Below, one piece after another: positions 21,983 to 33,218 of a stretch of DNA of 64,000 nt. Source of the stretch: Bimuria novae-zelandiae CBS 107.79 (Eukaryota > Ascomycota > Dothideomycetes > Pleosporales > Didymosphaeriaceae); contig ML976674.1 in assembly GCA_010015655.1 (NCBI GenBank), forward strand, positions 62,001 through 126,000, written 5' to 3'. The position numbers and the translations under genes are program-made. The notes beneath the pieces were generated by a model. The model had not been told where the DNA came from, made no database searches, and saw only the letters and a program-made list of their open reading frames with translations. The stretch's first letter is position 1. Every line of letters begins with the position of its first letter.

Positions 21983-23264
21983 ATGTCCGACTACGAGGAC
22001 GAGATGGACGTCGATGCGCCCGTCGCAGACACATCCATCACGTTTGGAGGAGACACGAAGAAGGGAAAGCGCAGTGCAGCCAATCTGCCTGTTGAGGCTG
22101 AAGATTCACTGCCATGGTATGAGATAATTGTCATGTTTCACGCATCTGCTAATCGCATCCAGGGTTGAGAAATACAGACCCAACTCATTAGACGACGTCG
22201 AAGGCCACCAGGACATCATAGCCACAATCAACAAGTTTGTAGATTCAAATGTAGAATTAGGCAACTCAAACATTGTAATGTAGCGCTAATTCGAGTAGCG
22301 ACTCCCACATCTCCTCCTATACGGTCCTCCAGGTACCGGCAAAACCTCCACTGTCCTCGCCCTCGCCCGACGGATATACGGTGCCAAAAACATGCGGCAA
22401 ATGGTGCTCGAGCTAAACGCCTCCGATGACAGAGGTATCGATGTCGTGCGCGAGCAGATCAAGACCTTCAGTTCCACCAAGCAGATCTTCGCCGCCGCAC
22501 CCAGACCCGGCGATGCCTCCTCCCTTGCAACGTTCAAGCTCATCATTCTCGACGAGGCTGACGCCATGACCTCGACCGCGCAGATGGCGCTGAGGAGAAT
22601 CATGGAGAAATATACAGCAAACACAAGGTTCTGCATTATTGCAAACTACACGCACAAGCTCTCGCCCGCGCTGCTCTCGCGATGTACGCGATTCCGCTTC
22701 TCGCCCTTGAAAGATAGGGACATTCGGAGTTTGGTGGACAAGGTGATCGAGGAAGAGAAGATCAACATCACGCAGGAGGCGACGGACAGTCTTATCACAC
22801 TCAGCAAGGGCGACATGCGGCGAGCACTCAACGTCCTTCAGGCGTGCCACGCGTCGAGCACACCGCTCCAGCCACCGGGCAAACCCGCGCCAGATCCAGC
22901 TTCTATTGTGAGAGACCAGATCACCCAGACGACAATCTACGAGTGTATTGCTGCGCCGCACCCTGCCGACGTTACCTACATTCTAAACATGCTGCTCGAG
23001 ACGGGAGATATAACGCAGTGTCTCAAGACGATTAATACGATCAAGACGCAGAAGGGCCTCGCATTGGCGGATATCCTCACAGCGCTGAGCGAAGAGCTGG
23101 TCAAGAACGAGGTGCCGTCTCAGACGATGGTGACGTGGATGTCCGGGCTCGCAGACATCGAGTACAGACTCAGCAGCGGAGGCAGCGAGGCGATACAGAC
23201 GGGTGCAACCATTGGCATGGTGCGGACGGGTGTGGAGTTACTCGCGCACGGGAAGCGGAAGTGA
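21983..23264 (+). CDS. RFC3: Replication factor C subunit 3 (clamp loader AAA+ ATPase)
   Basis: Three exons, 21983-22116, 22163-22250 and 22299-23264, with introns of 46 and 48 nt containing CTAAT-type branch sites, give 395 aa. The Walker A motif GPPGTGKT is at residues 83-90, Walker B DEAD at 159-162 and the SRC sensor motif at 201-203; RFC box residues such as LELNASDDRGIDVVR are present. The order and wording match yeast Rfc3 (human RFC5). The protein is one of the small subunits of the RFC complex that loads PCNA onto primer-template DNA, and is also part of the alternative checkpoint clamp loaders. A ~16-residue Pro/Ala-rich insert before the Walker B strand (AAAPRPGDASS) and an acidic N-terminal extension are common in filamentous fungi. 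Confidence 0.96.
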
Positions 23265-24026
<762 letters not shown>

Positions 24027-24052
24027 ATTGGGCGCATGGCCCAAAGGGGAAT

Positions 24053-24860
24053 TTCACTGCAATGTTAGCCCCGCTGAGGAGCTCACAAGGCTGAAACGAA
24101 GTACTCTCCCCGCAGGGATAAACTCATGATATTTAAACTCTGCTTGCACTGCAATTCTAGCCCCGTTGAAGAGCTGATTAGGGTGAACGAGCAACGGTGT
24201 GTGTATACTAACGCTTAGCGTCCGTACTACAATATTAGCCCCGCGGAGGAGGTTCACGGCGTCTACTAGTAGTGTAGACGAGCAGAGCGTAGCACCCTTA
24301 TATCTGTACAATAAAGAGTCCACACCGAACAAAACTCGTTTGCACAGTGAAAACAGGTTATTCGTACCATCTTCGGCGCGTACACTATTTTTGTAGGTAC
24401 AGAGTTAAAGCTAAAGACGGGGAGCAGCGCCGTAGTAATAATATGCTGCTGCCTAGAGGGCTCCCTGCACTGCAATCTTAGCCCCACTGAGTAGCTACCG
24501 GCATCGGGTGACCAGCTCAACAAGGCCGAGGCATGCTAGTGGTGTTGCCATGTGTGAGTCTCTGCTTACACTGCAATCTTAGCCCCGCTGAGGAGCTCCT
24601 AATTCGTACCGGTGAGCAGCTCGCAAGGCTAAGGCATACTTGCGTTGTTGCATCGATGCCCCGAGGTTGCACTGCAATTTTAGCCCCGCTGGGGAGCTCA
24701 TAACTCGTACCGGTGAGCAGGTCTCCAGGCCAAGCTTTGTTGTTCTTGCACAGCAGTTTTAGCCTTGCTGAGCTCACAAGGCTGCAGCGGACCAGTCGGA
24801 AAGCTCGCGAAGGCAAATATATATTCCTCAGTTTTCACTGCAATTTTAGCCCCGCTGAAG
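24053..24860 (+). repeat. Degenerate tandem array of a ~80-100-bp two-block unit
   Basis: Eight copies of a core related to CACTGCAATTTTAGCCCC followed by GCTGAGGAGCTC occur at about 24053, 24145, 24224, 24465, 24565, 24668, 24746 and 24833, all on the same strand, with a ninth at about 23535. Spacing is 78-103 bp except for one gap of 241 bp, close to three units. Several units also share a second block, CGTACCGGTGAGCAGCTC followed by AAGGC(T/C)AAGGCATAC-like sequence (near 24506, 24605, 24705). No coding potential or known element was recognised. Copies differ by point changes of all kinds, so this is not a RIP product. Confidence 0.85.
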
Positions 24861-25050
24861 GGTGTACCTAATGATGAACAGACCAATAGGCTGCACATAA
24901 AAAGCTTGATGTTACGCACAGAACACAATATCTCTTGGATGGAAGAATTGATTTATAGGGCAAGCCTTACTACCGAGCTGGAATGCTCAGGCAATTGGTA
25001 TACCTAGCGATTGCTCTAGCGTCTCACGATGCTGAGGTACGCGCGGTAGG

Positions 25051-26997
25051 CTATGCTTCTACAGACACCTCAGCCGATATCTTCCTCTTCTTCCCACCGC
25101 GGATGCCTCGAGCTTCCACTTTGCCTTCGACGGGAAGCACGCGCGTAGCCGTGAACAAGAACCCCTCCGCTCCACCTTTACTCGTCATAAACGGATGCGT
25201 TCGTTCCGGGAGTACCTGCCACTCCCTTGCTCTCGCCGTCTGCAGCGACGGAGCAAGCAACAGCGTAGGATTAACCGGAAAATCCTCTTCTTCGTCCCCT
25301 TCCTCCGCCAGCTCATCTTCTTCGGACAAATCGATGGGATTCCCTCTCGTCCTACCATTGTGCTGCGGTCCAAACTGGCGCGCAATAAACGCCGTCCGCC
25401 GCTCCTTGCTATAGTAGTCGCAAAGCTGGACGAGCGGCTCCGAGTTCTGCGAGTACACCACGACCTGGCCGCCGCCCTTGACGAGCGGGACGCACTCCTT
25501 GAGTATGGTGACGGGCTCCATGGAACTCGCTACGACGAGCCCGTCGAAGCCGCCGGCGCGCGTCTCGTCGATGACGCGCTTCGTGCGCTCCCAGCGCCGC
25601 CGCTTGCGGTAGTAGGTCCCGCGCTTGGAGCTCTTCATCGTCGCTAGGGTCTCTTCAGGGATGAGCTCGGGCTCGATGTAGGTAGGGTCGGACGTCGGGT
25701 CGAGCAGCTGCAGCCAGGAGAGGGATTTGAGGTGGGTGTAGAGGGGGTGTCCGGGCTTGGGGTCGCCGGCGTCGAAGCCGAAGTACTTGAGGTGGGAGAG
25801 GTTGGGTTGGTTGTTTGGGTGGAGGATGGTGAGGGTGTTGGTTTGGGCGGAGGATTGGGGGATGTGTGGGCGGGGTTGTCGGCGTTGGCGGGGTGTTTCC
25901 GTCGATGTGCCGTTTGTTGCGTCTGGTGCGGTGACTCCTAAAATATCCAGTGAGGCGTCTGGCATGGGGGTATCTTGCGCTGTAGTGTCAGGCGTGGCAG
26001 TGGTCGCTGGTGTGGTGGCGGCGGCGGCTGCGGTAGTGCCATTTTGCACGTTTTCTTGTTCAGTGTCTGCGGGCGCATCCTGTTCCTCCTCTCCTTCTGA
26101 ATCCGATGTATCTTCCTCCTCATGCGGATATAATATGCCCATCCTTTCCGCGAGCGCTGCGGTTACCAAGCCGCCAGTATCGTCCACCAGAAGCCAGCGA
26201 CCGCCGCCAATCTGGCTTGTGCCGTCCTCACCCATCAAGACGCGACTTGTGCTTCCACTGTGGATGTTCGCCCAGCTGCATATTAGCCCGAGCGACTCGT
26301 CCCGCAGCTCCATGATCCTGTAGGCCTCCTTGTCCGTTACATACTCTGTGAGCAGCGGTATATCCAGCGGGAGCACGGTGAATCTCTTCAGATACTTTCG
26401 AGACTTCCGCAGCGTGTACTTGGCGAGCGAGTATTGTGTCTTCTCTTCGATGCCCAGATGCGATGCCATGATTTTCTCTATGATGTCCTTGCCTGAACCC
26501 GACCCCGCCTTCTTCAGCTCTTCGATCTCGTCCATGGACAATGTCTGCCGCGAAGGGTCGTCTACGGTCAAACGGTTGTTGCGCATGATGACCTCGCCAT
26601 TGTCGCCCACGATGTCGAATGCGACCCCACCTTCCGTGGCCGCATCATCGTCCCTGCTTTCTTGGGGTGTCGCATGGTCGCTTCCTAAAGCTATCGCGTG
26701 GAGCTCCGAGGCAGGCACGACTCGCAGCTCGGGCTGCGCTTTCGGGTCTTCCTGTTCGAGGAACTCGTATGTGAGGCGGTATGGCCGGCCGATGATCTGG
26801 TTTGTGTTGAAGGTGCCGAATTTTCCCAGGTTGATGTTGCTACGCAAAGTCAATCACCTTTCTACGCGCATGAAAATGCAGGCCTCGGATGCTCACTACT
26901 AGCCGACGTACGTGTTGGGTGTAGCTTCCACGAGCTTGAGGACGCCCGAGGGCAGGCGCAAGGCGATGTGCGCATTGGGGCGGACGTGCGAATGCAT
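25051..26997 (-). CDS. TRM6: tRNA (adenine58-N1)-methyltransferase non-catalytic subunit Trm6/Gcd10
   Basis: Two exons on the minus strand, 26997-26912 and 26839-25051, with a 72-nt intron (GTACGT donor, GTAG acceptor), give 624 aa. The spliced N-terminus HIALRLPSGVLKLVEATPN then INLGKFGTFNTNQIIGRPY is the Gcd10 signature. A folded N-terminal domain runs to ~residue 240 (WANIHSGSTSRVLMGEDG, RWLLVDDTGGLVTAALAERMG). An acidic and Ala/Thr-rich low-complexity linker follows (about 245-350), then the C-terminal domain GFDGLVVASSMEPVTILKE and GGGQVVVYSQNSEPLVQL. Trm6 pairs with catalytic Trm61 to make m1A58 in tRNA in the nucleus, needed for initiator tRNA-Met stability in yeast. The catalytic SAM motif is absent, as expected. 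The long linker is typical of filamentous fungi. Confidence 0.94.
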
Positions 26998-27596
26998 TGC
27001 GCGGCCTTTAAATTGTGCAAGCGCTCCTTTCCCAGCAAGCCATCCAAAACTTCCAAGTTCGCAAGAACTTCTAGAAGCAGGTGTGTGGCGCAAGTGAGAG
27101 CTAGAACAGAGAATTGGATTCTCGCGTTCGCGCGGTTCACGAAACTGTGGATCTGCACTTTTCCCCCACAACGCCACAAGTTGAGGCGCAGCGGAAAAGC
27201 TAGGGCCACGCAGTCGTCATCAGGCGAACCGCTACCAAGATTACAGCTCGTACCAACCACGGGGATCCGCATGCCGCGTATGCTTCGCACCCATTTCGCC
27301 CCCGTCCGAGTCCCACGCTGCCACCTTTCACTCACAATAATCCTCTGCGTAATTCATAACTGATTGTCTACGCCAGCACCTTCATCACGTACCAAATTGA
27401 CCACGAACGGCTTGAAGTGGCTAGGAGCACAACACCCGCCTATCGTGTAAGCGCAACACACTATCGTGACAAGTCGGACACTTCTCGCGGTCGCGATTCT
27501 GCTTGCTATCTTTGAATTCAACAACACAAGCCGAACATCCGGGTTGCATCGCCGTTCTAGTTTGATAACCGCGGGGCCGTGGACCGACTTCTCGAC
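26998..27596. promoter_or_regulatory. Divergent promoter region between TRM6 and the MINDY gene
   Basis: 599 bp separate the two start codons. Non-ATG open frames cross this stretch on both strands but show no motif. It most likely holds both promoters and 5' UTRs. Confidence 0.5.
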
Positions 27597-30407
27597 ATGG
27601 TGCTCAGAAAGCAGGACGATGCCGTCCCGCGCCCGCTATCGCACGCAACGAACAATCCTCCCTACCCCACGACGCCCGCTGAAGAGCACCCACCCCAGCT
27701 CCACGCCCTCTCGACCGACCACCAAGACGAGGTCTACTCCCCAGACCTCAACAAGTCGCCCGCATTCCAGCTGAAGCCTCTTGACGAGGCCCGGAAGCAA
27801 AAAGACGACAATGATTCGGTGTACAGCGAAAACGAGTGGGACCAGTCGGACGACGACACACCCGACGACATACCGGACCCGCTGAAGATTGGCGGCAAGA
27901 AGGCAGTGCCGGCCCCTGCTACAGAGAAGAAAGATTCGCTCCCAGACGTGTTGAAGGCTGGACCTCGGACAGGGATGCCCATTAAGAAACCATTACTTCC
28001 ATTAGAAAAGATCTCACCCGAGCCTACCGGCACCACGCCGTCGTCGTACGCTAGCAACGCGTCCGGAGGATCGCAATCGCTACAAACGAACAACCCATAC
28101 TTGAAAATGCAGCAGACGGGGCAGAGCAACTTTGGTGCTGAAAGCAGCCAGCAAGTGTGGGGCGATGCACCGGCACAGGCTCAGCAATACGCCGTGGAGC
28201 TGCCTTCTTACCGGACGCCCGACACCCCGACCAACCCCATGGCGAACCTGTCAATAGGCAATAACCGTCCCACCGTGGTACAACAAGGCTTCAAATCTCC
28301 AGGAGAGCCGCCTAATGACGTGATGGTTGCAGCCAGGTCGCCATCCGCGTCATCTAATCAGAACGTCAACGGAGCCACAGGTCCCGCTCCTGCCATTGAC
28401 GGTCCCTCATTGGATGCCTGGGAGAAAAACTACACACAGCCTCAGCAGAGTAACAATCAGCATTTTTCTCAGGCGTCGGCCCCGGAAGAGCATCCGTGGG
28501 GTCACAATGAAACGCAGAGCGCACAATACGAGTCTGCGGTTGCTAAGGAAGAGCAGGCGCATCCACACGAAAACACTTTTGCGGGTGCTGTACAACCACC
28601 AGCTCATCCTCCGCTACCGATTCCATTCCCCTCTGAGGAAGAACTGCCGCCATCATTACCACCACGGAGGTCACTAGAAGATCAACCACCTCCGATGCCA
28701 CAGCGTCCGCGGGAAGAGCTACCACCACCTATGCCGTTGCGCCCTCTAGAGACTGGTGTAACTCCAGCGCCCAGCACAGCCCCCGAATCACCAAACACCG
28801 TGATGAACAGACAACGGAAGGAGACTTACCAGATCAAGCACATCCGATGGCACGATGTCAACAAACGCGAAATCAGGACATCCCCGATCCTAACACAGAA
28901 CATCAACGGGCCTTGTCCTCTACTGGCTCTAGTAAATGCCCTGATTCTTTCTACTCCGGCTGGTGTGGAGACTGCTCTCGTTGAGACCTTGCGGACGCGG
29001 GAGCAGGTCAGCCTTGGCTTGCTTCTGGACGCCGTCTTCGACGAGCTCATGTCTGGCCGTCGGGGTGATGCTGCCCAGGAACTGCCCGATGTGAGCGATC
29101 TGTACAAGTTTCTCCTTGCTCTGCATACTGGCTTGAACGTCAACCCAATGTTCGTGCAGGATGCAGAGGCAACAGACGGTACGTCCACTGGGGCTTCGCT
29201 TACTGCACGGCCGGGTGTCTTCGAGAACACCCGCGACATGAAGCTGTATCGGACCTTCAACCTACCATTGATGCACGGATGGCTTCCCGATCCTGGTTCA
29301 GACGCATACCGCGCGTTTGAGCGGATAGCTAAGACCTATGAAACCTCTCAATACGTGCAGTTCCAGGAGGAAGAACTAGACGCGAAGCTGCAAAGCGGTG
29401 AAGCTTTGACTACCGATGAGCAGCAAATGTTCACCGATATACATGCGATTAAGGAGTTTCTGAACACCTGGCCCACGCAGCTGACGACATATGGTCTGAA
29501 GATTATGCGCAATACTCTGAAGCCCGGTCAGGTCGCAATCCTTTTCCGAAACGATCACTTTTCGACTCTCTACAAGGACCCTCGAACCGACAATCTAGTG
29601 ACATTGGTCACTGATCAGGGATATTCCAGCCATGACGAGATCGTGTGGGAGTCCTTGGTAGACGTAAACGGCCAAGGCAGCGAGCTCTTCTCCGGCGACT
29701 TCCGTCCAGTTGGCGGAGCGATTTCGCCCCAGCGATCGCAGAACCAGCCTCCCACACACAATATGCTAGAAGCAGGCGACGAAGGCTGGACAACGATCCA
29801 GCGCCGCGGTAATCAACAAACGCCATTGTCAAGCATGGTGCCTCCTGATAATGCCGCGCCGCTCTCCCCAGGCTCAGATTTGAATAGAGTCGAGCAGGAA
29901 GACCACGACCTCGCGCTCGCACTACAGCTCCAAGAGGAAGAAGACGACCGCCATCGTCGAGATCAGGAAGAGCGTCACCGGCGAGAGAATCAGCTAAGTG
30001 AAGACGCAATCACTGCCCAATCGCAACAGCGCTCATCAAACCGCCGTACCTCTCGCACGGGCGAAACGCCACCTGTCATTCCACCTCGCCGGAACAACGC
30101 TCCAATCCACCGGCCTGCCAACGAGCCTGCCCCTCCACCGACCTACGAAGAAGCCGCTACAACCCCGACGTACCATCCTCCAGCAGGTCATCCCGCGAGT
30201 CCAAACGCACCCGTCCGGCCCCAGGGCAGCGCGTATCAAGCGAACACCCAGAATGTTCCCTTGATTAACCAGATACCGAATGGATCCGGGCGGAGGAATT
30301 CGCGGCCAAACATGCCGCACCCAGCGCATCCAGGGCGACCTGGGAGACGGCAGAGTGGGGTTGTGCCCCCAGGTCAAGAAGAAAGAGACAAGTGCGTTAT
30401 CATGTGA
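27597..30407 (+). CDS. MINDY-family deubiquitinase with C-terminal CaaX box
   Basis: A single exon of 936 aa from the first ATG at 27597; the frame is open a little upstream but only with non-ATG codons. Residues 1-410 are disordered, with Pro-rich runs near 340-395 (LPPSLPPRRSLEDQPPPMPQ). The MINDY domain spans ~411-703: the catalytic motif QNINGPCPLLALVNAL has Gln434 and Cys440, and the catalytic His654 lies in NDHFSTLYKD. A MIU-like ubiquitin-binding helix follows (about 766-783, DHDLALALQLQEEEDD). The protein ends CVIM, a CaaX box with Met at the last position, which favours farnesylation. MINDY enzymes trim K48-linked ubiquitin chains; yeast has one, MIY1. The tail suggests a membrane-attached pool, which is inference. 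Confidence 0.93.
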   Translation: MVLRKQDDAVPRPLSHATNNPPYPTTPAEEHPPQLHALSTDHQDEVYSPDLNKSPAFQLKPLDEARKQKDDNDSVYSENEWDQSDDDTPDDIPDPLKIGGKKAVPAPATEKKDSLPDVLKAGPRTGMPIKKPLLPLEKISPEPTGTTPSSYASNASGGSQSLQTNNPYLKMQQTGQSNFGAESSQQVWGDAPAQAQQYAVELPSYRTPDTPTNPMANLSIGNNRPTVVQQGFKSPGEPPNDVMVAARSPSASSNQNVNGATGPAPAIDGPSLDAWEKNYTQPQQSNNQHFSQASAPEEHPWGHNETQSAQYESAVAKEEQAHPHENTFAGAVQPPAHPPLPIPFPSEEELPPSLPPRRSLEDQPPPMPQRPREELPPPMPLRPLETGVTPAPSTAPESPNTVMNRQRKETYQIKHIRWHDVNKREIRTSPILTQNINGPCPLLALVNALILSTPAGVETALVETLRTREQVSLGLLLDAVFDELMSGRRGDAAQELPDVSDLYKFLLALHTGLNVNPMFVQDAEATDGTSTGASLTARPGVFENTRDMKLYRTFNLPLMHGWLPDPGSDAYRAFERIAKTYETSQYVQFQEEELDAKLQSGEALTTDEQQMFTDIHAIKEFLNTWPTQLTTYGLKIMRNTLKPGQVAILFRNDHFSTLYKDPRTDNLVTLVTDQGYSSHDEIVWESLVDVNGQGSELFSGDFRPVGGAISPQRSQNQPPTHNMLEAGDEGWTTIQRRGNQQTPLSSMVPPDNAAPLSPGSDLNRVEQEDHDLALALQLQEEEDDRHRRDQEERHRRENQLSEDAITAQSQQRSSNRRTSRTGETPPVIPPRRNNAPIHRPANEPAPPPTYEEAATTPTYHPPAGHPASPNAPVRPQGSAYQANTQNVPLINQIPNGSGRRNSRPNMPHPAHPGRPGRRQSGVVPPGQEERDKCVIM

Positions 30408-30879
30408 TGCGCGGCCCCCTCTAGTCTCTCTTGGACGACCTCTATCAGCGCATTGTGCTAATCTCGCTCGATGTTGTAGGGGCGGCTCGTTGTGCGATTT
30501 GGTCTGCGTCGTTTCTTAGCAAGTTGCATGGCAGTGCGGCGCTCTTCTTGGTCGTGGCTTGAGAGGCCTTTGGGATTTCGTTATGGTTGTAAGAAGGCGT
30601 TGGTGGGATACCCTGGTTATTGTTTTTGGGATGATACGCAGATGGCATTGAGTCACGTAGGGCGATTTGTACGCTGGTGTGCATGATAGAAATGGCTATT
30701 ATTATGCTTTGTATGATGTTCCTGGAGAGTACATTTTGCGCTTGAGCTCGTGCAGTCCCATATGCACAGTACTCGAAGAACTCTTCGGGTGTGCTATTAG
30801 CACATTATCTCGTCGTTCAGGATTTCATTTAGTTCAAACAGCTCGCTCCGTCCCGCTGCTCGTCCACCTTAATCTCCTG
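30408..30879. other. Intergenic between convergent genes
   Basis: Separates the MINDY gene from the convergent minus-strand gene. No gene is seen; it holds the 3' UTRs. Confidence 0.5.
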
Positions 30880-31677
30880 TTATCTTTTCTGCCCCCATCG
30901 TACCCGCATGCGTACCCGGGCACACATAGCGCCGGGGTGTATAATGCGCAGGTAAATGTCCCAGAGGAGGAGTATAAGGCTGAGAATGGCGAGGAGGACG
31001 GGTATAATGTACCGCGTCCAATTCTTTCTCTCTGGAACAGTGGCCTCTGATGCGGTGCTGGTGAAAGGCCAGGGGGTGTATGTGGGGTAGGGCTCTGGGG
31101 GTTGCGCTGTCGAGGCGTCTTCCGCCTCTGGAGTGGAAACGTTACTCTCGGGCGAAGCCGAAGCAAATAACACGCTTTCCATCGTAGCTAACCCCTCCGC
31201 CCCACTCTCTCCTACTCCAGCGTTTCCAATCGCGGACGGCACAGGAACCTCTGTTGGTGCCAGGGTGCCCTGCGCTCTTCGGCGCAATCTCTCTTTCAGC
31301 AAGGCATTCTCACGCTCGAGGGCGGCGTGGGAGGATGTGAGACTGGAGAGCTTGAAGTCGAGTTCTTGCGATAGGGAGGCTAGGTGTTGGGCAGGAGGTT
31401 GGGGGAGGAGGAGGGCTCGGACGGGTAGTACAGGGGTGGGCGCATTGTTGTCTCTAGGTCTTCGGATGGGATCAGGGGCGCTGAGATGCGAAGCGTGTGT
31501 GGCGTTTCTTTGGTGATTTGGTGGGTTTTTGAAGAGCGGAGATTGTGGCGATATCGTCGAGGATATTTCCCTTCTTGCGCGACTTTGCCTGGTTTCTTGG
31601 TTCGAGGGTAGTGTGCGTGTTTCTTCTCTTCTCGTGTGTAAATGGCTGAGCGAGAGTGGTTGGGAGATCGAGTTCAT
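30880..31677 (-). CDS. Hypothetical protein with coiled coil and C-terminal membrane anchor, 265 aa
   Basis: Intact single-exon frame from the ATG at 31677. Residues 1-95 are polar, basic and disordered. A coiled-coil-like stretch follows at about 98-135 (LASLSQELDFKLSSL and ALERENALLKERLRR, with a leucine heptad). A Ser/Glu/Pro-rich linker leads to one hydrophobic segment at about 224-245 (YIIPVLLAILSLILLLWDIYL), then a short basic tail (CARVRMRVRWGQKR). This layout, with no signal peptide, is that of a tail-anchored or near-tail-anchored membrane protein facing the cytosol. I do not recognise a family; ER or vesicle tether-like architecture is a guess. Confidence 0.7.
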   Translation of the reverse strand: MNSISQPLSLSHLHTRREETRTLPSNQETRQSRARREISSTISPQSPLFKNPPNHQRNATHASHLSAPDPIRRPRDNNAPTPVLPVRALLLPQPPAQHLASLSQELDFKLSSLTSSHAALERENALLKERLRRRAQGTLAPTEVPVPSAIGNAGVGESGAEGLATMESVLFASASPESNVSTPEAEDASTAQPPEPYPTYTPWPFTSTASEATVPERKNWTRYIIPVLLAILSLILLLWDIYLRIIHPGAMCARVRMRVRWGQKR

Positions 31678-32171
31678 GGTTGAGGGGTGAAATGGATGTG
31701 GAAGGATATGGCCACTGTTATTTTAAATCCTAAGCGCTTTGGACGACGGAAGATTGCGTCATGGAGACGGATATTCTTTGGCGCGGTGCAGGCGTAGTTG
31801 AACAGTGAGTGGCGGGTGTACCGTGGATGGTTGTGGAGCGCGACCACAAGATCGGACTTCATAGGCGTGGGGCGGCGGCATCGCTCTGCTGAGTTAGACA
31901 GATCAGAATATTTATAAAGATAGGTGTCACCCTGCTTTTCGTAAACCTCGGGTTGTCTGTTTGGTACGATATACCAGGGTGGACGAAAGTGGAGAGATCT
32001 AGGGTGCGACAAGAACAGACTTCCTGAGCTGATGATAGAAATGAGCTGGGTATACATTTACTTTTTGCCATTATCAAGACAGCTTTTGCGACCGATGCAA
32101 AATCCGCTGATTCTTTCTTCTTAGCACTTCATTTTGCCTTGGCCTGCCTATGTCAGGCTGTCGATGCAGCC
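31678..32171. other. Intergenic region
   Basis: Holds the upstream region of the 30880-31677 gene and the 3' flank of the damaged gene on the right. A 127-aa minus-strand open frame (31674-32057) shows no motif and overlaps the next start codon, so it is not called. Confidence 0.45.
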
Positions 32172-33142
32172 TCAGACCCACAGCGTGCCAGGGCAGGCCA
32201 GAATCGCAACGGCAGCGATGCCGAATCGGACCCTAGTCTTTGTGCCTACGGAGCGGGCGCCATCTGACGCAGCACTAGCCGTAGACGAGCTGATGTTCGT
32301 AGCTGAGTCTGTTGAGCTCGGGCTTCCGGTATCAGATGTCGAGGAGGGAAGCACAGGAGGCGGAGTCGTCTCGCTTGTAAACGTGCTTGGGAAATCACCG
32401 CTCCGAGCCGTCACAGTTATGGGAGGCATGAGCACCAATCCCTAGGTCATGACCGTGGTCAGCGTCTCAGTCGTTGTAGAATACCACCATTTGCTCGTCT
32501 GTGGGGACCCGGGCTCAGGGGTTAACCACCCTGTAGCGGTAACGACAAAATTCAAGGTCTTAGTCTGCGTGTCTGTGAAGCTGGAGACGCATTGCGCGGA
32601 TGCAAGGAGGTAACCTGGAAAAGGGTCTCTGACTACGCGATCGGCAGTGGCGAGTTCGGTCCATTCGAAGCCACTTTGATGCGGTGGCTTTGAGTTAGCT
32701 GGGTGCTTTCTGGTAAATAAGATGAAGGAGTGATGGTGGGCTTACGAAGAGCAGCACGTCGCGACAGTAGCTTCATCGGCGAGGGATGAGCCCCATGTCG
32801 TGTACCCGTAGGGGTATTGCGCATGGTCGTATTGTAGGCCGAAGTAATACGCGCACTCGCCCTTGTCAGGTGGAACACCTATTGCAATCAACATAGTGAT
32901 TAGCAAATGAAGCTCAGTGCGGAATCGCCTTAACGCATACAGTCGTATATAAATTTCTGTATAAGACTTTGGGTCGGGACGTCGTCGACGCTGTAAGGCG
33001 TGAATTGGTGTGCGCACGAGGCGGGAGGCGTAAATATAGTCATTAAGGGCACTGGTTCTCCCTGGCACAGTTGATTTATCGAAGTTGGATCGTAAAAAGC
33101 AAGAGAAAGGGTAGGGTCAAAAGACTGCGTAGGGGACTGCAT
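32172..33142 (-). pseudogene. Cys-rich secreted or cell-surface protein gene with in-frame stops
   Basis: Minus-strand gene with exons 33142-32941, 32878-32746 and 32673 onward; both introns (62 and 72 nt) have good borders and CTAAT/CTAAC branch sites, and joining them keeps frame. The translation has Cys-containing blocks (FTPPASC, GECAYYFGLQYD, ATVATCCSSGFEW, LLASAQCVSSF) like fungal extracellular proteins of unknown function. A TAG at 32442-32444 ends the frame at 188 aa, yet the same frame continues for 89 codons with the expected Ser/Thr-rich stalk (TTPPPVLPSSTSDTGSPSS) and a hydrophobic segment before a TGA at 32172. Either the gene is broken or it makes a shorter soluble form. No N-terminal signal peptide is seen from the first ATG, another sign of decay. 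It lies 76 bp from a Copia insertion. Confidence 0.5.
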
Positions 33143-33218
33143 CGCCGTCTTCTGTTCGCCCAATGGAAGTGAAAGTTACAGTAAGTATGGGAATCTAGAC
33201 TTTCTTCTATACGGTAGT

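Noticed and set aside
25757..26323. 188-aa plus-strand open frame, Ser/Val-rich
   Set aside because: It is antisense to TRM6, whose frame carries clear conserved domains; the open frame follows from the GC-rich low-complexity linker.
27579..27596. Start of the MINDY gene at a GTG codon at 27579
   Set aside because: A fungal nuclear gene should start at ATG; the first in-frame ATG is at 27597.
31674..32057. 127-aa minus-strand open frame upstream of the tail-anchored protein gene
   Set aside because: No motif, overlaps the start codon of the next gene and probably lies in its 5' UTR or promoter.
32397..32490. An intron skipping the TAG at 32442 in the surface-protein gene
   Set aside because: A CTGAC branch site and TAG acceptor are present, but the only usable donors (near 32485) give the wrong phase for the downstream frame.
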